Under the pieces are notes generated by a model. It was not told where the DNA came from and did not search any database. It saw nothing but the letters and a program-made list of their open reading frames with translations. The position numbers were made by a program, and so were the translations under genes. Positions 1-5,230 of a stretch of 5,230 nucleotides of DNA are shown here, piece after piece (position 1 is the stretch's first letter; the number at the start of each line of letters is the position of its first letter). This stretch comes from DATLGB01 sp038318085 (GTDB lineage Bacteria; Actinomycetota; Thermoleophilia; Solirubrobacterales; Solirubrobacteraceae). The stretch spans positions 1 through 5,230 of the forward strand of contig JBBQBV010000209.1 in the NCBI GenBank assembly GCA_038318085.1. The letters are read 5' to 3'.

Positions 1-1
1 G

Positions 2-1540
2 GTGGCCGTCTCGCGGCCGAGCCTGGGCGAGCTGATGGCGGTTTTGTCGTTGGGGATCGACCTCGGGCTCGGCCAGCCGATGGAGCACGTGCTGAGGCAG
101 TGGGTGATCGCGCTCGCTCTCGCGGAGCGCGCCGGGCTTGAGCCGTCGGACGCTGAGGTCGTGTCGTTCGTGACGCTGATCGGCTTCGTCGGCTGCCACA
201 CCGACTCATACGAGCAGGCGCGCTGGTTCGGCGACGACATCCAGCTGCGTGCCGACATCTACACCACCGACCTCACGCCACGGAAGCAGTCGCCGTTCGT
301 GATGGGGCACGTCGGCTCTGGCCAGCCGCGGCTGAAACGGGCGCGCACCCTAGCCGCCTTCATGCGCTCCGGCCGCAAGGAGATCGACGGCATGCGCGTG
401 ACCCACTGCACGGTGGCGGGGGACTTCGCGTTGCGGCTCGGCCTCAGCGACGAGGTGCGCGCGGCGCTCCTCCAGGTCTTTGAGCGATGGGACGGGCACG
501 GCGATCCCGGTGCGGCGGCGGGGACCGAGATCTGCATGCCGGTGCGGATCGTCGCGCTGGCCGATGTCGTCGAGGTCTACCACTCCACGCAGGGCGTGGA
601 GGCGTCCGTGGAGGTCGCGCGGGCGCGGCGCGGCACGCATTTCGCTCCCGATGTCGCTGACCTCTTCTGTGAGCACGCGCGGGATGTGCTGGCCCCGTTG
701 CAGGGAACGCCGAGCTGGGAGAAGATGATCGCCGGCCAGCCGCGGCTGAGCCAGGTGCTCTCCGACCGGGAGGCGAGGGAGGCGCTCGAGGCGATCGCTG
801 ACTATGTGGACCTCAAGTCGCCGTACACGCTCGGGCACTCGCGCGGCGTCGCCGAGCTCGCCGCCGAGGCGGGTCGCGGGATGGGCCTACCCGGCGACCA
901 GGTCGATGCGCTGCGCACCGCCAGCCTGCTGCACGACATCGGCCGCCTCGGGGTCTCTAACGCGGTGTGGGACAAGCCGCAGCCGCTGACGCTCGCCGAC
1001 CGCGAGCGGGTCCGGGTTCGGCCCTACCTCACCGAGCGAATGCTCCAGGCGTCGCCGGCCCTGGCGCCGCTCGCAGGCTTGGCTGCCGCGAGCCAGGAGC
1101 GCCTTGACGGCTCCGGCTATCCGCGCGGGCTACGCCGCGACGCGCTTTCCCCCGCCGCCCGGATCCTTGCCGCTGCCGACATCTACCGCGCCTTGCGCGA
1201 GCCGCGGCCACACCGCGCCGCGCTTCCTGATACCGCCGCCGCCAACGGGCTACGCGACGAGGTCCGCGCCGGGCGCCTCGACGGCGAGGCGGTCGAGGCC
1301 GTCCTGCACGCCGCGGGTCACCGCTCCGCCCGGCGTCCCGAGCAGCTTGAGGGGCTCACCGCTCGTGAGGTCGAGGTCCTGCGCCTCGTCGCGCGAGGCC
1401 TCCAGACCAAGCAGATCGCGGCCGAGCTGCACATCACACCCAAGACGGTCGGCCACCACATCCAGCACATCTACACCAAGATCGGCGCGAGCAACCGGGT
1501 CGGCGCCAGCATCTACGCCACCGAGCACGGCCTCCTCTGA
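2..1540 (+). CDS. Tandem HD-GYP-like regulator with C-terminal LuxR-type DNA-binding domain
   Basis: Predicted cytoplasmic transcriptional regulator of 512 residues. Residues ~10-220 look like a degenerate first HD-GYP region: where an HD motif is expected there is GCHTD (64-68), and a GYP-like remnant FERWDGHGDP lies at 160-169. The second HD domain (~255-440) keeps H279, the HD pair H311-D312 in LLHDIGRLG, DGSGYP at 369-374 and D393. However, the usual His of the 'HP' motif is Arg (R340-P341), and the two His of the HHE motif are Ser-Gln (S364-Q365). The C-terminus (from ~452, LTAREVEVLRLVARGL to the end) is a textbook LuxR/NarL helix-turn-helix. Active HD-GYP proteins hydrolyse cyclic di-GMP; this copy has lost several metal ligands, so I infer a ligand-sensing or structural role rather than catalysis. 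The GTG at position 2 is on the window edge, so the true start could lie upstream, although the N-terminus matches where I recall relatives beginning. No ribosome binding site can be checked. It probably controls nearby genes. Confidence 0.88.
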   Translation: MAVSRPSLGELMAVLSLGIDLGLGQPMEHVLRQWVIALALAERAGLEPSDAEVVSFVTLIGFVGCHTDSYEQARWFGDDIQLRADIYTTDLTPRKQSPFVMGHVGSGQPRLKRARTLAAFMRSGRKEIDGMRVTHCTVAGDFALRLGLSDEVRAALLQVFERWDGHGDPGAAAGTEICMPVRIVALADVVEVYHSTQGVEASVEVARARRGTHFAPDVADLFCEHARDVLAPLQGTPSWEKMIAGQPRLSQVLSDREAREALEAIADYVDLKSPYTLGHSRGVAELAAEAGRGMGLPGDQVDALRTASLLHDIGRLGVSNAVWDKPQPLTLADRERVRVRPYLTERMLQASPALAPLAGLAAASQERLDGSGYPRGLRRDALSPAARILAAADIYRALREPRPHRAALPDTAAANGLRDEVRAGRLDGEAVEAVLHAAGHRSARRPEQLEGLTAREVEVLRLVARGLQTKQIAAELHITPKTVGHHIQHIYTKIGASNRVGASIYATEHGLL

Positions 1541-1555
1541 GGGGGGGCGCGAAAG

Positions 1556-1573
1556 ATAGGGAGTTCTCCCGAT
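1556..1573. promoter_or_regulatory. Palindrome between regulator and DUF4242 gene; candidate operator
   Basis: The sequence ATAGGGAGTTCTCCCGAT has perfect 5-bp arms (GGGAG/CTCCC) around a central TT, and outer AT/AT pairs separated by one mismatch. It starts 16 bases after the stop codon of the LuxR-type regulator and about 70 bases before the next start codon. LuxR/NarL-type domains generally bind inverted repeats as dimers, so an operator or promoter-proximal site for the upstream regulator is a reasonable inference. The alternative is a short hairpin (4-bp stem, 4-nt loop) followed by GATTTCG, acting as a weak terminator for the regulator gene. The stem is short and the T-run is only three bases, so I favour the operator reading. 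Confidence 0.4.
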
Positions 1574-1628
1574 TTCGCCGTTCTGCAGCGGATTTAGCGT
1601 GCGGGGTGCAGGGCAGTCAACACGACCC

Positions 1629-1636
1629 GGGAGGAA
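1629..1636 (+). promoter_or_regulatory. Ribosome binding site that fixes the DUF4242 gene start
   Basis: GGGAGGAA is a near-ideal Shine-Dalgarno sequence ending 5 nt before ATG 1642. It decides the start in favour of ATG 1642 over the in-frame GTG at 1606, which would place this purine-rich motif inside the coding region and add 12 residues unlike the family. Confidence 0.8.
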
Positions 1637-1641
1637 GTCAC

Positions 1642-1938
1642 ATGAACTTGTACGCGATTCTGCGACGCAACGGCTGGCGGTCCGGACAGGAGCTCGAGGA
1701 CGCGGCGGCGCGGTCCACGCGCGTCGGGAATGAGGAGATGCCCGACGAGGTGCGCTGGATCCGCAGCTACGTGCTCGAGGAGGGTGCCGGCGGCGTCGGC
1801 ACGGTCTGCATCTACGAGGCGTCGAGCCCCGAGGCGATTCGCGAGCACGCCCGCTTGGCGGATCTGCCGGTGGACGAGATCACCCCGATCGCGGACACCG
1901 TCGTCGTCCGGCCCGACCCGGCGCGGGCCTCTGCCTGA
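1642..1938 (+). CDS. DUF4242 family small protein (SCO4226-like, putative nickel-binding)
   Basis: A 98-residue soluble protein with no signal peptide or membrane segment. It follows the DUF4242 pattern: a short N-terminal strand (MNLYAILR), a helix (GQELEDAAARS, 15-25), a central strand with WIRSYV (39-44), a VCIYEASSPEAIREHA block (55-70, strand then helix) and a closing strand near ITPIADTVVV (80-89). The family is a ferredoxin-like small-domain fold, and the Streptomyces member SCO4226 is described as nickel-binding; whether this copy binds metal cannot be told from the sequence. ATG 1642 is chosen because of the strong ribosome binding site just upstream. It sits between an HD/LuxR regulator and a secreted haloperoxidase, 57 nt from the latter, so co-transcription with the enzyme is plausible. 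Its job there is unknown. Confidence 0.8.
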   Translation: MNLYAILRRNGWRSGQELEDAAARSTRVGNEEMPDEVRWIRSYVLEEGAGGVGTVCIYEASSPEAIREHARLADLPVDEITPIADTVVVRPDPARASA

Positions 1939-1980
1939 GGCGACACCGGGAAGTCTCAGCAGCTCGTCCCTGTTTCAGCA

Positions 1981-1989
1981 AGGAAAGGA
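1981..1989 (+). promoter_or_regulatory. Ribosome binding site of the haloperoxidase gene
   Basis: AGGAAAGGA ends 6 nt before ATG 1996 and supports that start. Two overlapping purine-rich registers (AGGA and AAGGA) suggest efficient translation initiation. No distinct promoter is evident in the 57-nt gap after the DUF4242 gene. Confidence 0.7.
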
Positions 1990-1995
1990 CTCTCA

Positions 1996-3291
1996 ATGTT
2001 TCGGTGGGGGAGCAAGTCGGCGACGGTGCTCGCCGCGGCCGGTGCGCTCGTCGCGAGCGCGCCGGCGCAGGCACACGGCCGCGACGGGTCGGTCGTGCGC
2101 GAGTGGACCGACCTCGCATTCGCGTCGGTCCGGGGAAACAACCTCTCCGACGCAGGCGCCGCGCGGCTGTACGCGATGGTCGACGCGGCGATGTACGACG
2201 CGGTCAACGCGACCGGCAGGGGGCCGGAGCGGGAGTCCGCGATCGTCCAGGCGCCGAAACGGGCGGGCGGCGACCCGAGCGCGGCCGCCGCAGGGGCGGC
2301 GCACGACGTGCTGGCGGCGCTGTTTCCGGCGCAGATCGGCACCTACGACGGGCAGCTCGCGAGCGACCTCGCCGCCGTGCCTTCGCGCTGGCAGGCAGAG
2401 CGCGGCCGCAACTACGGCGCCCGCGTGGCGTCGCAGGTGCTCTCGGCGCGCGCCAACGACGGGTCGTCGCCTGACGATAAACAGCTCGGCGACCCGGCGA
2501 TCGGCAAGTTCCAGGACCCGTGGTCGGGCGTCCAGTTTCGCAACCTGGCGCCGTTCGTGATCGCAAACCCGAGCGTCTACGTGGGCCCCGGCCCGCCGCC
2601 GCTCGACAGCCCAGCGTACGCGGCGGCGTTCAAGGTCGTCAAGGAACTCGGCAGCGACACGCCTGCCGACCCCGAGAAGCGCGCGACCTACGACTACTGG
2701 GCGCTTGGCGGCAAGACCAACCAGCCTCCGGGCGCGTGGCTGCAGGTGGCCGAGGAGGTCTCAGCGAGACGGCACCTTCGGCTCGCGGAAACGGCGCGGC
2801 TGTTCGCCCTCGAGAGCATGGCGATGGCCGACACGGTGGCCCCGACGTACATGACGAAGTTCGTCTACCACTCGTGGCGGCCCAAGCGGGCTATCCGTGA
2901 GGCGGCAGCCGACGCCAACCCGCAGACTGACCCGGACCCCGGCTGGAACCCGCGCGCCGGCACCGCCGGCGGCACACCGGAGAATTGGTCGGGGCACAGC
3001 TCGTTCAGCTCGGCGGCCGCTACGGTGCTAGCCGGGTTCTTCTGCGACGACCACGTACCGTTCACGCTGACGACCGACCCGACCAACGGCATCCTTACCG
3101 GGACGCGCAGCTACGACAGCTTCTCGTCCGCCGCCGCGCAGGCTGGGCTGTCCCGGATCCTCGGCGGCCTGCACTTCCCCTTCTCCAACGAACAGGGAGC
3201 CGACGCAGGCCGAGCGGTCGGCGACGAGGTCCTGCGTAGGGCGCTCCTGCGCGAGCACGGCCCCGCGCACGACAGGTCATGCCCGCGCTGA
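1996..3291 (+). CDS. Secreted vanadium-dependent haloperoxidase / PAP2-superfamily protein
   Basis: A 431-residue exported enzyme. Residues 1-26 form a signal peptide: a basic start (MFRWGSK), a hydrophobic Ala/Val/Leu core and an AQA cleavage site at 24-26. The C-terminal half carries the three signature motifs of vanadium haloperoxidases and acid phosphatases: K288-x6-R295-P296 (KFVYHSWRP), S332-G333-H334 (in NWSGHSSF) and S386-R387-x5-H393 (SRILGGLH). All expected vanadate-pocket residues (K288, R295, S332, G333, H334, R387, H393) are present, so an active vanadate or phosphate site is expected. The residue before SGH is Trp331 rather than the usual Pro. Family members oxidise halide with hydrogen peroxide to hypohalous acid, or act as phosphatases; sequence alone does not separate these, and the halide is unknown. 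Length is normal for bacterial members. It is preceded by a good ribosome binding site and followed by a strong hairpin, and is probably co-transcribed with the DUF4242 gene. Confidence 0.88.
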   Translation: MFRWGSKSATVLAAAGALVASAPAQAHGRDGSVVREWTDLAFASVRGNNLSDAGAARLYAMVDAAMYDAVNATGRGPERESAIVQAPKRAGGDPSAAAAGAAHDVLAALFPAQIGTYDGQLASDLAAVPSRWQAERGRNYGARVASQVLSARANDGSSPDDKQLGDPAIGKFQDPWSGVQFRNLAPFVIANPSVYVGPGPPPLDSPAYAAAFKVVKELGSDTPADPEKRATYDYWALGGKTNQPPGAWLQVAEEVSARRHLRLAETARLFALESMAMADTVAPTYMTKFVYHSWRPKRAIREAAADANPQTDPDPGWNPRAGTAGGTPENWSGHSSFSSAAATVLAGFFCDDHVPFTLTTDPTNGILTGTRSYDSFSSAAAQAGLSRILGGLHFPFSNEQGADAGRAVGDEVLRRALLREHGPAHDRSCPR

Positions 3292-3307
3292 AGGACTCCA
3301 TGACGCT

Positions 3308-3338
3308 CGCGCTCGCGGCCGCCCGGGCCGCGAGCGCG
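3308..3338 (+). terminator. Strong GC hairpin just after the haloperoxidase gene; likely terminator
   Basis: A perfect 13-bp stem (3308-3320 with 3326-3338, core GCGCTCGCGGCC) closes a 5-nt GCCCG loop, beginning 17 nt after the haloperoxidase stop codon. One further U-G pair can form outside it. No U-tract follows; the downstream sequence is GC-rich (GCGCCGGCGGCGG). U-less hairpins have been proposed as terminators or mRNA 3'-end stabilisers in actinobacteria, which fits the position. Termination itself is inferred. Confidence 0.55.
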
Positions 3339-3508
3339 GCGCCGGCGGCGGCGGGCGAACATCATCGCGGTCGACCAGATGCTGCCCGCGGTAGTCGGTG
3401 AGGCGCCGTCGATCGGGATCGTCAATGAGACCACGAAGGCGTCATCTTCCAGAACTGGGGTGAAGGCCTTCCACACGAGTGGGACGCTCGTGCCTGCGCA
3501 GTCTCGCG

Positions 3509-3542
3509 CTCGCTTCTGCTCTTGTGCACGAGCAGAAGTGAG
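3509..3542. repeat. Inverted repeat with 13-bp arms
   Basis: The arms CTCGCTTCTGCTC (3509-3521) and GAGCAGAAGTGAG (3530-3542) pair at 12 of 13 positions, the exception being a G-U pair when read as plus-strand RNA. The loop is the 8-nt TTGTGCAC. In an alternative fold the inner 9-bp stem continues, after a 5-nt bulge, into a 7-bp GCGCTCG/CGAGCGC stem ending at 3550. No U-run follows on either strand. It could be a bidirectional terminator for the converging genes, a protein-binding palindrome or part of a small RNA. The structure is certain; the role is not. Confidence 0.5.
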
Positions 3543-3781
3543 ACGAGCGCCCCGGATCGACGACTGGTTTCGGCGCAAAGCAGTCGTCGTGGTGGAGCCG
3601 GCCAGCCGCTAGCGAGAGCCCAGCCGCGCTCCAAGCGGGCGTGATCAGCGACTCTTACGCTGCGGAAGACATCCAAGGCACCGGCGGACAGGCGCGGGCT
3701 CCCGCTATCGGCTACAGGATCGGGCGCAAGCCGACCGGCGGCTCGGGGCGAGCTGCCACCGCGCGACGCAAGTCGCCGCTG

Positions 3782-3892
3782 TCAGCGCTTGGGCGGTTTG
3801 TCAGGGGAATCGCCGCTGAGACCGCGGGTTTCGCCCACCATAGGACTAGGCTTGATCGGCGGCGGGCGCGGCGGGGTTGGCTTGTCGGCCAT
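3782..3892 (-). CDS. Proline-rich small protein (36 residues), unknown function
   Basis: A short ORF opens with ATG at 3892 and ends with TGA at 3784-3782. The product begins MADKPTPPRPPPIKPSP and ends SPDKPPKR, with 11 prolines and a net basic charge; it has no hydrophobic segment, so it should be soluble or disordered. It starts 9 nt after the stop codon of the three-helix membrane gene on the same strand, which suggests co-transcription and possibly coupled translation. The Shine-Dalgarno match (GTGAG) is weak. The codons mostly end in G or C, like the neighbours. I do not recognise a named family. It may be a chance ORF, but the start position, strand and composition together favour a real gene. 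Confidence 0.5.
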   Translation of the reverse strand: MADKPTPPRPPPIKPSPMVGETRGLSGDSPDKPPKR

Positions 3893-3901
3893 GCTCACAT
3901 T

Positions 3902-4440
3902 CTACGACTGGTCGACCAGAACTACTTCCCAAGCGACCACTTCGGCAACGAGGAGGAGCGCCACGACACGGAATGCCATCGTCAGCGATCGCAGCTGCGT
4001 GCGGTTCAGTGACGCGCTGCGTCCCATGTGCAAGGCCAGATCGCGATGGATGAACGGCAGCGTCAATGGCTCGCCTTCTGTGGGCTCCAAGTACGTCGCG
4101 ATGAACTGCTCCGGCGACAACACGAACTCCCAGTCGCGCCGCGGCCACAGAATGGCGAGGACGCCAGCGCCGAGCGCGACAAAGCATCCAATCGCGACCC
4201 AAGCCACCGTGTGGACGTGGTGGTGGAGAGCCTGACCGCCGAAGAACGAGGTTGTGATCGCCGCGGCGGCAATCAAGGTTCCCGCGCGCGATCGTAACTC
4301 GACGACGGCTCGCTCCTGCTCTCAAGCGCGCGCTTGGCCTCCTCATACGCCAAGCTATACCCGTCGGAGTCTGGTTCCTGGGATGGCACCTTCTCAGCAT
4401 GCAGCGCGGGGCGGACGTGAGCGTCCACCAGCATCCACAT
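3902..4440 (-). pseudogene. Three-helix membrane protein of unknown function, broken by a one-base frameshift
   Basis: Two overlapping frames join into one plausible 179-residue protein. From ATG 4440 the first frame reads through DGYSLAYEEAKRALE (residues 26-40), then would run out of frame to a TGA at 4275-4273. The second frame picks up at 4321 with EQERAVVELRSRAGTLIAAA and continues to TAG 3904-3902. Restoring one G in the GAGAGCAG stretch (about 4319-4323) gives a smooth RALEEQERAV helix. The restored protein has an N-terminal charged helix, hydrophobic segments at ~54-72, 78-99 and 155-176, and a conserved-looking middle with WPRRDWEFVLSPEQFIATYLE (split around residues 99-119) and IHRDLALHM. 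I recall similar uncharacterised actinobacterial membrane proteins, but there is no known function. The start is uncertain: ATG 4434 or GTG 4389 are alternatives, and no strong ribosome binding site is visible. It could be a true pseudogene, a sequencing error or, less likely, programmed frameshifting. A 36-residue ORF follows directly. Confidence 0.65.
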
Positions 4441-4496
4441 CGCGTGAGGCGGGCGTCTCGGCGGGCCTCCGGCACATGCCCGCTCAGGAACGAAAG

Positions 4497-4522
4497 GAGC
4501 TGTCTCGGCGGACTCTCAGCTC
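4497..4522 (-). terminator. Weak hairpin after the four-helix membrane gene; possible terminator
   Basis: On the minus strand, GAGCTG and CAGCTC (6 bp) enclose a 14-nt loop, followed by the pyrimidine-rich CTTTCGTTCC. It lies 47 nt past the stop codon of the four-helix membrane protein and ahead of the next minus-strand gene. The stem is short, so this is only a candidate for separating the redox pair from the downstream genes. Confidence 0.22.
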
Positions 4523-4568
4523 GCGATCGCTCACCTCTGGGAGTAGAAGCCTGGCGCGGTCGCCGCGA

Positions 4569-5042
4569 TCAGCGGTTCGCCCGCCGCGCGGCTCGCACCC
4601 GCGCCAGCACGTAGACCACGGCGGAGAGCGCGAACAGCCCTGCACTGATGAGCAGCCAACGCCCGAGGTAGACGTTGGTCTGCAGACTGGTGTCGGCCTT
4701 ATAGACGCTGCTGCTTAGCCCCAGGATCAAGGGGAAGTACACGAGGAAGAGGATCGCCGAGAAGACGGTGGGGACCCGCAGGTAGTTGACCCCGCGCGGT
4801 CCCGCTGACACGACCTCCTCCGCTCCCGACGTCGACCGCGAGACGAGGCGATCGAGCAGGCTGTAGGCGGGGAAGAGGACGAGGTCGTGCAGGATGATCG
4901 CGCCGCCGAACCACAGCACCAGGCTCCGGGCGGGACCGGAGTCGGCGAAGTGGACCAGGCTGGCGCCGGCGAGGGCCAAGCCCGCCAACACCGCCAGCAG
5001 GTGCAGGGGGCCCTGCCCGTAGATGCGTCGCAGTGAGCTCAT
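4569..5042 (-). CDS. Four-helix integral membrane protein, partner of a molybdopterin oxidoreductase
   Basis: A 157-residue protein with four clear hydrophobic helices at about 12-33, 40-60, 90-110 and 126-148, a short loop with DRLVSRSTSGAEE (64-76) between helices 2 and 3, and a basic C-terminal tail (RVRAARRANR). By the positive-inside rule the tail is probably cytoplasmic. Helix 2 contains a striking GGAIILHDLVLFP stretch; His31 and His52 lie in or near helices, but there is no classical cytochrome b pattern, so haem binding cannot be claimed. ATG 5042 follows the upstream oxidoreductase stop by a single base (TGAgATG) with only a weak ribosome binding site, so translational coupling is likely. 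The pairing suggests a membrane anchor, an electron-transfer partner or an assembly factor for the oxidoreductase. This is inference from gene order; I recall no named family. Confidence 0.78.
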   Translation of the reverse strand: MSSLRRIYGQGPLHLLAVLAGLALAGASLVHFADSGPARSLVLWFGGAIILHDLVLFPAYSLLDRLVSRSTSGAEEVVSAGPRGVNYLRVPTVFSAILFLVYFPLILGLSSSVYKADTSLQTNVYLGRWLLISAGLFALSAVVYVLARVRAARRANR

Positions 5043-5043
5043 C

Positions 5044-5230
5044 TCACGCCGAGAACGTCATCCGGGCCACCCACTTGGTGTTGTGCACCCCGGGCAGCGC
5101 GGGCACGATGATGCGCGCCGGGAAGCCGTGGTCCATCGACAGGTCGGCCCCGTTGACCTTCAAGGCCAGCAGGGAGCGTGAGTCATGGATCTGGTCGTGG
5201 CTCAGCCACGCCTGCCGGAACGTCCCGCCC
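5044..5230 (-). CDS. Molybdopterin-dependent oxidoreductase, C-terminal fragment (cut by window edge)
   Basis: The open frame enters from the right edge (first full codon at 5229) and ends at TGA 5046-5044, giving 61 residues. It carries the typical C-terminal part of the sulfite-oxidase-type molybdopterin-binding domain: AWLSHDQIHDSRSLLALKVN (7-26), a conserved-looking SMDHGFPARIIVPALPGVHN (31-50) and then TKWVARMTF. In this family the DHG-P-R block and the final KWV strand close the molybdopterin-binding fold. The catalytic cysteine and any signal peptide or membrane region are outside the window, so the substrate and cellular location cannot be given. It is followed after one base by the start codon of the four-helix membrane protein, indicating a tight operon. 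Confidence 0.85.
   Translation of the reverse strand, partial: GGTFRQAWLSHDQIHDSRSLLALKVNGADLSMDHGFPARIIVPALPGVHNTKWVARMTFSA

Larger units (their letters stand above)
3292..3781. other. Gene-free convergent region of about 490 bp
   Basis: This stretch separates the plus-strand haloperoxidase from the minus-strand proline-rich ORF. Open frames exist on both strands (for example + 3379-3612 and - 3422-3676), but none has a ribosome binding site, a recognisable motif or a sustained protein-like composition. It holds two strong hairpins (3308-3338 and 3509-3542), described separately. The segment around 3355-3480 is less GC-rich and has protein-like frames in register on both strands; it may be a decayed gene remnant, but I cannot assign it. 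No tRNA-like cloverleaf was seen. Confidence 0.5.

Noticed and set aside
1574..1600. Possible -10/-35 promoter around GATTTAGCGT
   Set aside because: The match to any consensus is too weak to place hexamers or a start site.
1606..1641. Upstream GTG start for the DUF4242 gene
   Set aside because: It would place the strong GGGAGGAA ribosome binding site inside the coding region and add a non-family N-terminus.
1730..2560. Plus-strand 276-codon frame over the DUF4242 and haloperoxidase genes
   Set aside because: It is an Arg/Ser/Thr-rich shadow of two well-supported genes.
3111..3578. Minus-strand 155-codon frame antisense to the haloperoxidase end
   Set aside because: Much of it is poly-Arg and antisense to the conserved SRILGGLH region; only the part past 3340 is mildly protein-like and is noted as a possible remnant.
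3422..3676. Minus-strand 84-codon open frame in the convergent region
   Set aside because: No ribosome binding site, no motif and an Arg/Ser-rich composition typical of chance frames in GC-rich DNA.
3641..4012. Plus-strand 123-codon open frame
   Set aside because: It is antisense to the membrane gene's end and the proline-rich ORF, and its translation is Arg/His-rich without any fold-like pattern.
3846..4475. Minus-strand 209-codon open frame overlapping the membrane gene
   Set aside because: Its product is rich in Arg, Cys and Trp and has no membrane segments; the two-frame reading gives a coherent membrane protein instead.

Overview
The window is about 5.2 kb of very GC-rich bacterial DNA with strong G/C bias at third codon positions. 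The protein families point to an actinobacterium, and the tandem HD/LuxR regulator suggests the Thermoleophilia (Solirubrobacter/Conexibacter-like). That placement is inferred from family recall only. There is no CRISPR array, tRNA, rRNA, insertion sequence or phage gene that I can support.

Left half, plus strand. Positions 2-1540 encode a large regulator. It has a degenerate N-terminal HD-GYP-like region, a second HD-GYP domain that has lost several metal-ligand histidines, and a C-terminal LuxR/NarL-type helix-turn-helix. A 101-nt gap with a neat palindrome (1556-1573) separates it from a small DUF4242-family (SCO4226-like) protein at 1642-1938. After another 57 nt comes a secreted vanadium-dependent haloperoxidase/PAP2-family enzyme (1996-3291) with its whole vanadate-binding set intact. 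The three genes are co-directional and could form a sensor-regulator plus effector cassette, with the palindrome as a candidate operator. This functional link is inference.

Middle. A perfect 13-bp GC hairpin lies 17 nt past the haloperoxidase stop. About 490 bp without a convincing gene follow (3292-3781), containing a second strong hairpin (3509-3542).

Right half, minus strand. Reading leftward from the right edge: the C-terminal end of a molybdopterin-dependent (sulfite-oxidase-fold) oxidoreductase (5044-5230, truncated by the window); a four-helix membrane protein whose ATG is one base from that stop codon (4569-5042); a 128-nt gap; a three-helix membrane protein broken by an apparent single-base deletion (3902-4440); and 9 nt later a 36-residue proline-rich small ORF (3782-3892). 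The oxidoreductase and four-helix protein look translationally coupled and probably form a membrane-associated redox unit. The plus and minus blocks converge on the gene-free stretch.

The items most worth following up are the eroded HD-GYP/LuxR regulator with its adjacent palindrome, the haloperoxidase next to a DUF4242 protein, and the frameshifted membrane gene followed by an overlooked proline-rich small ORF.
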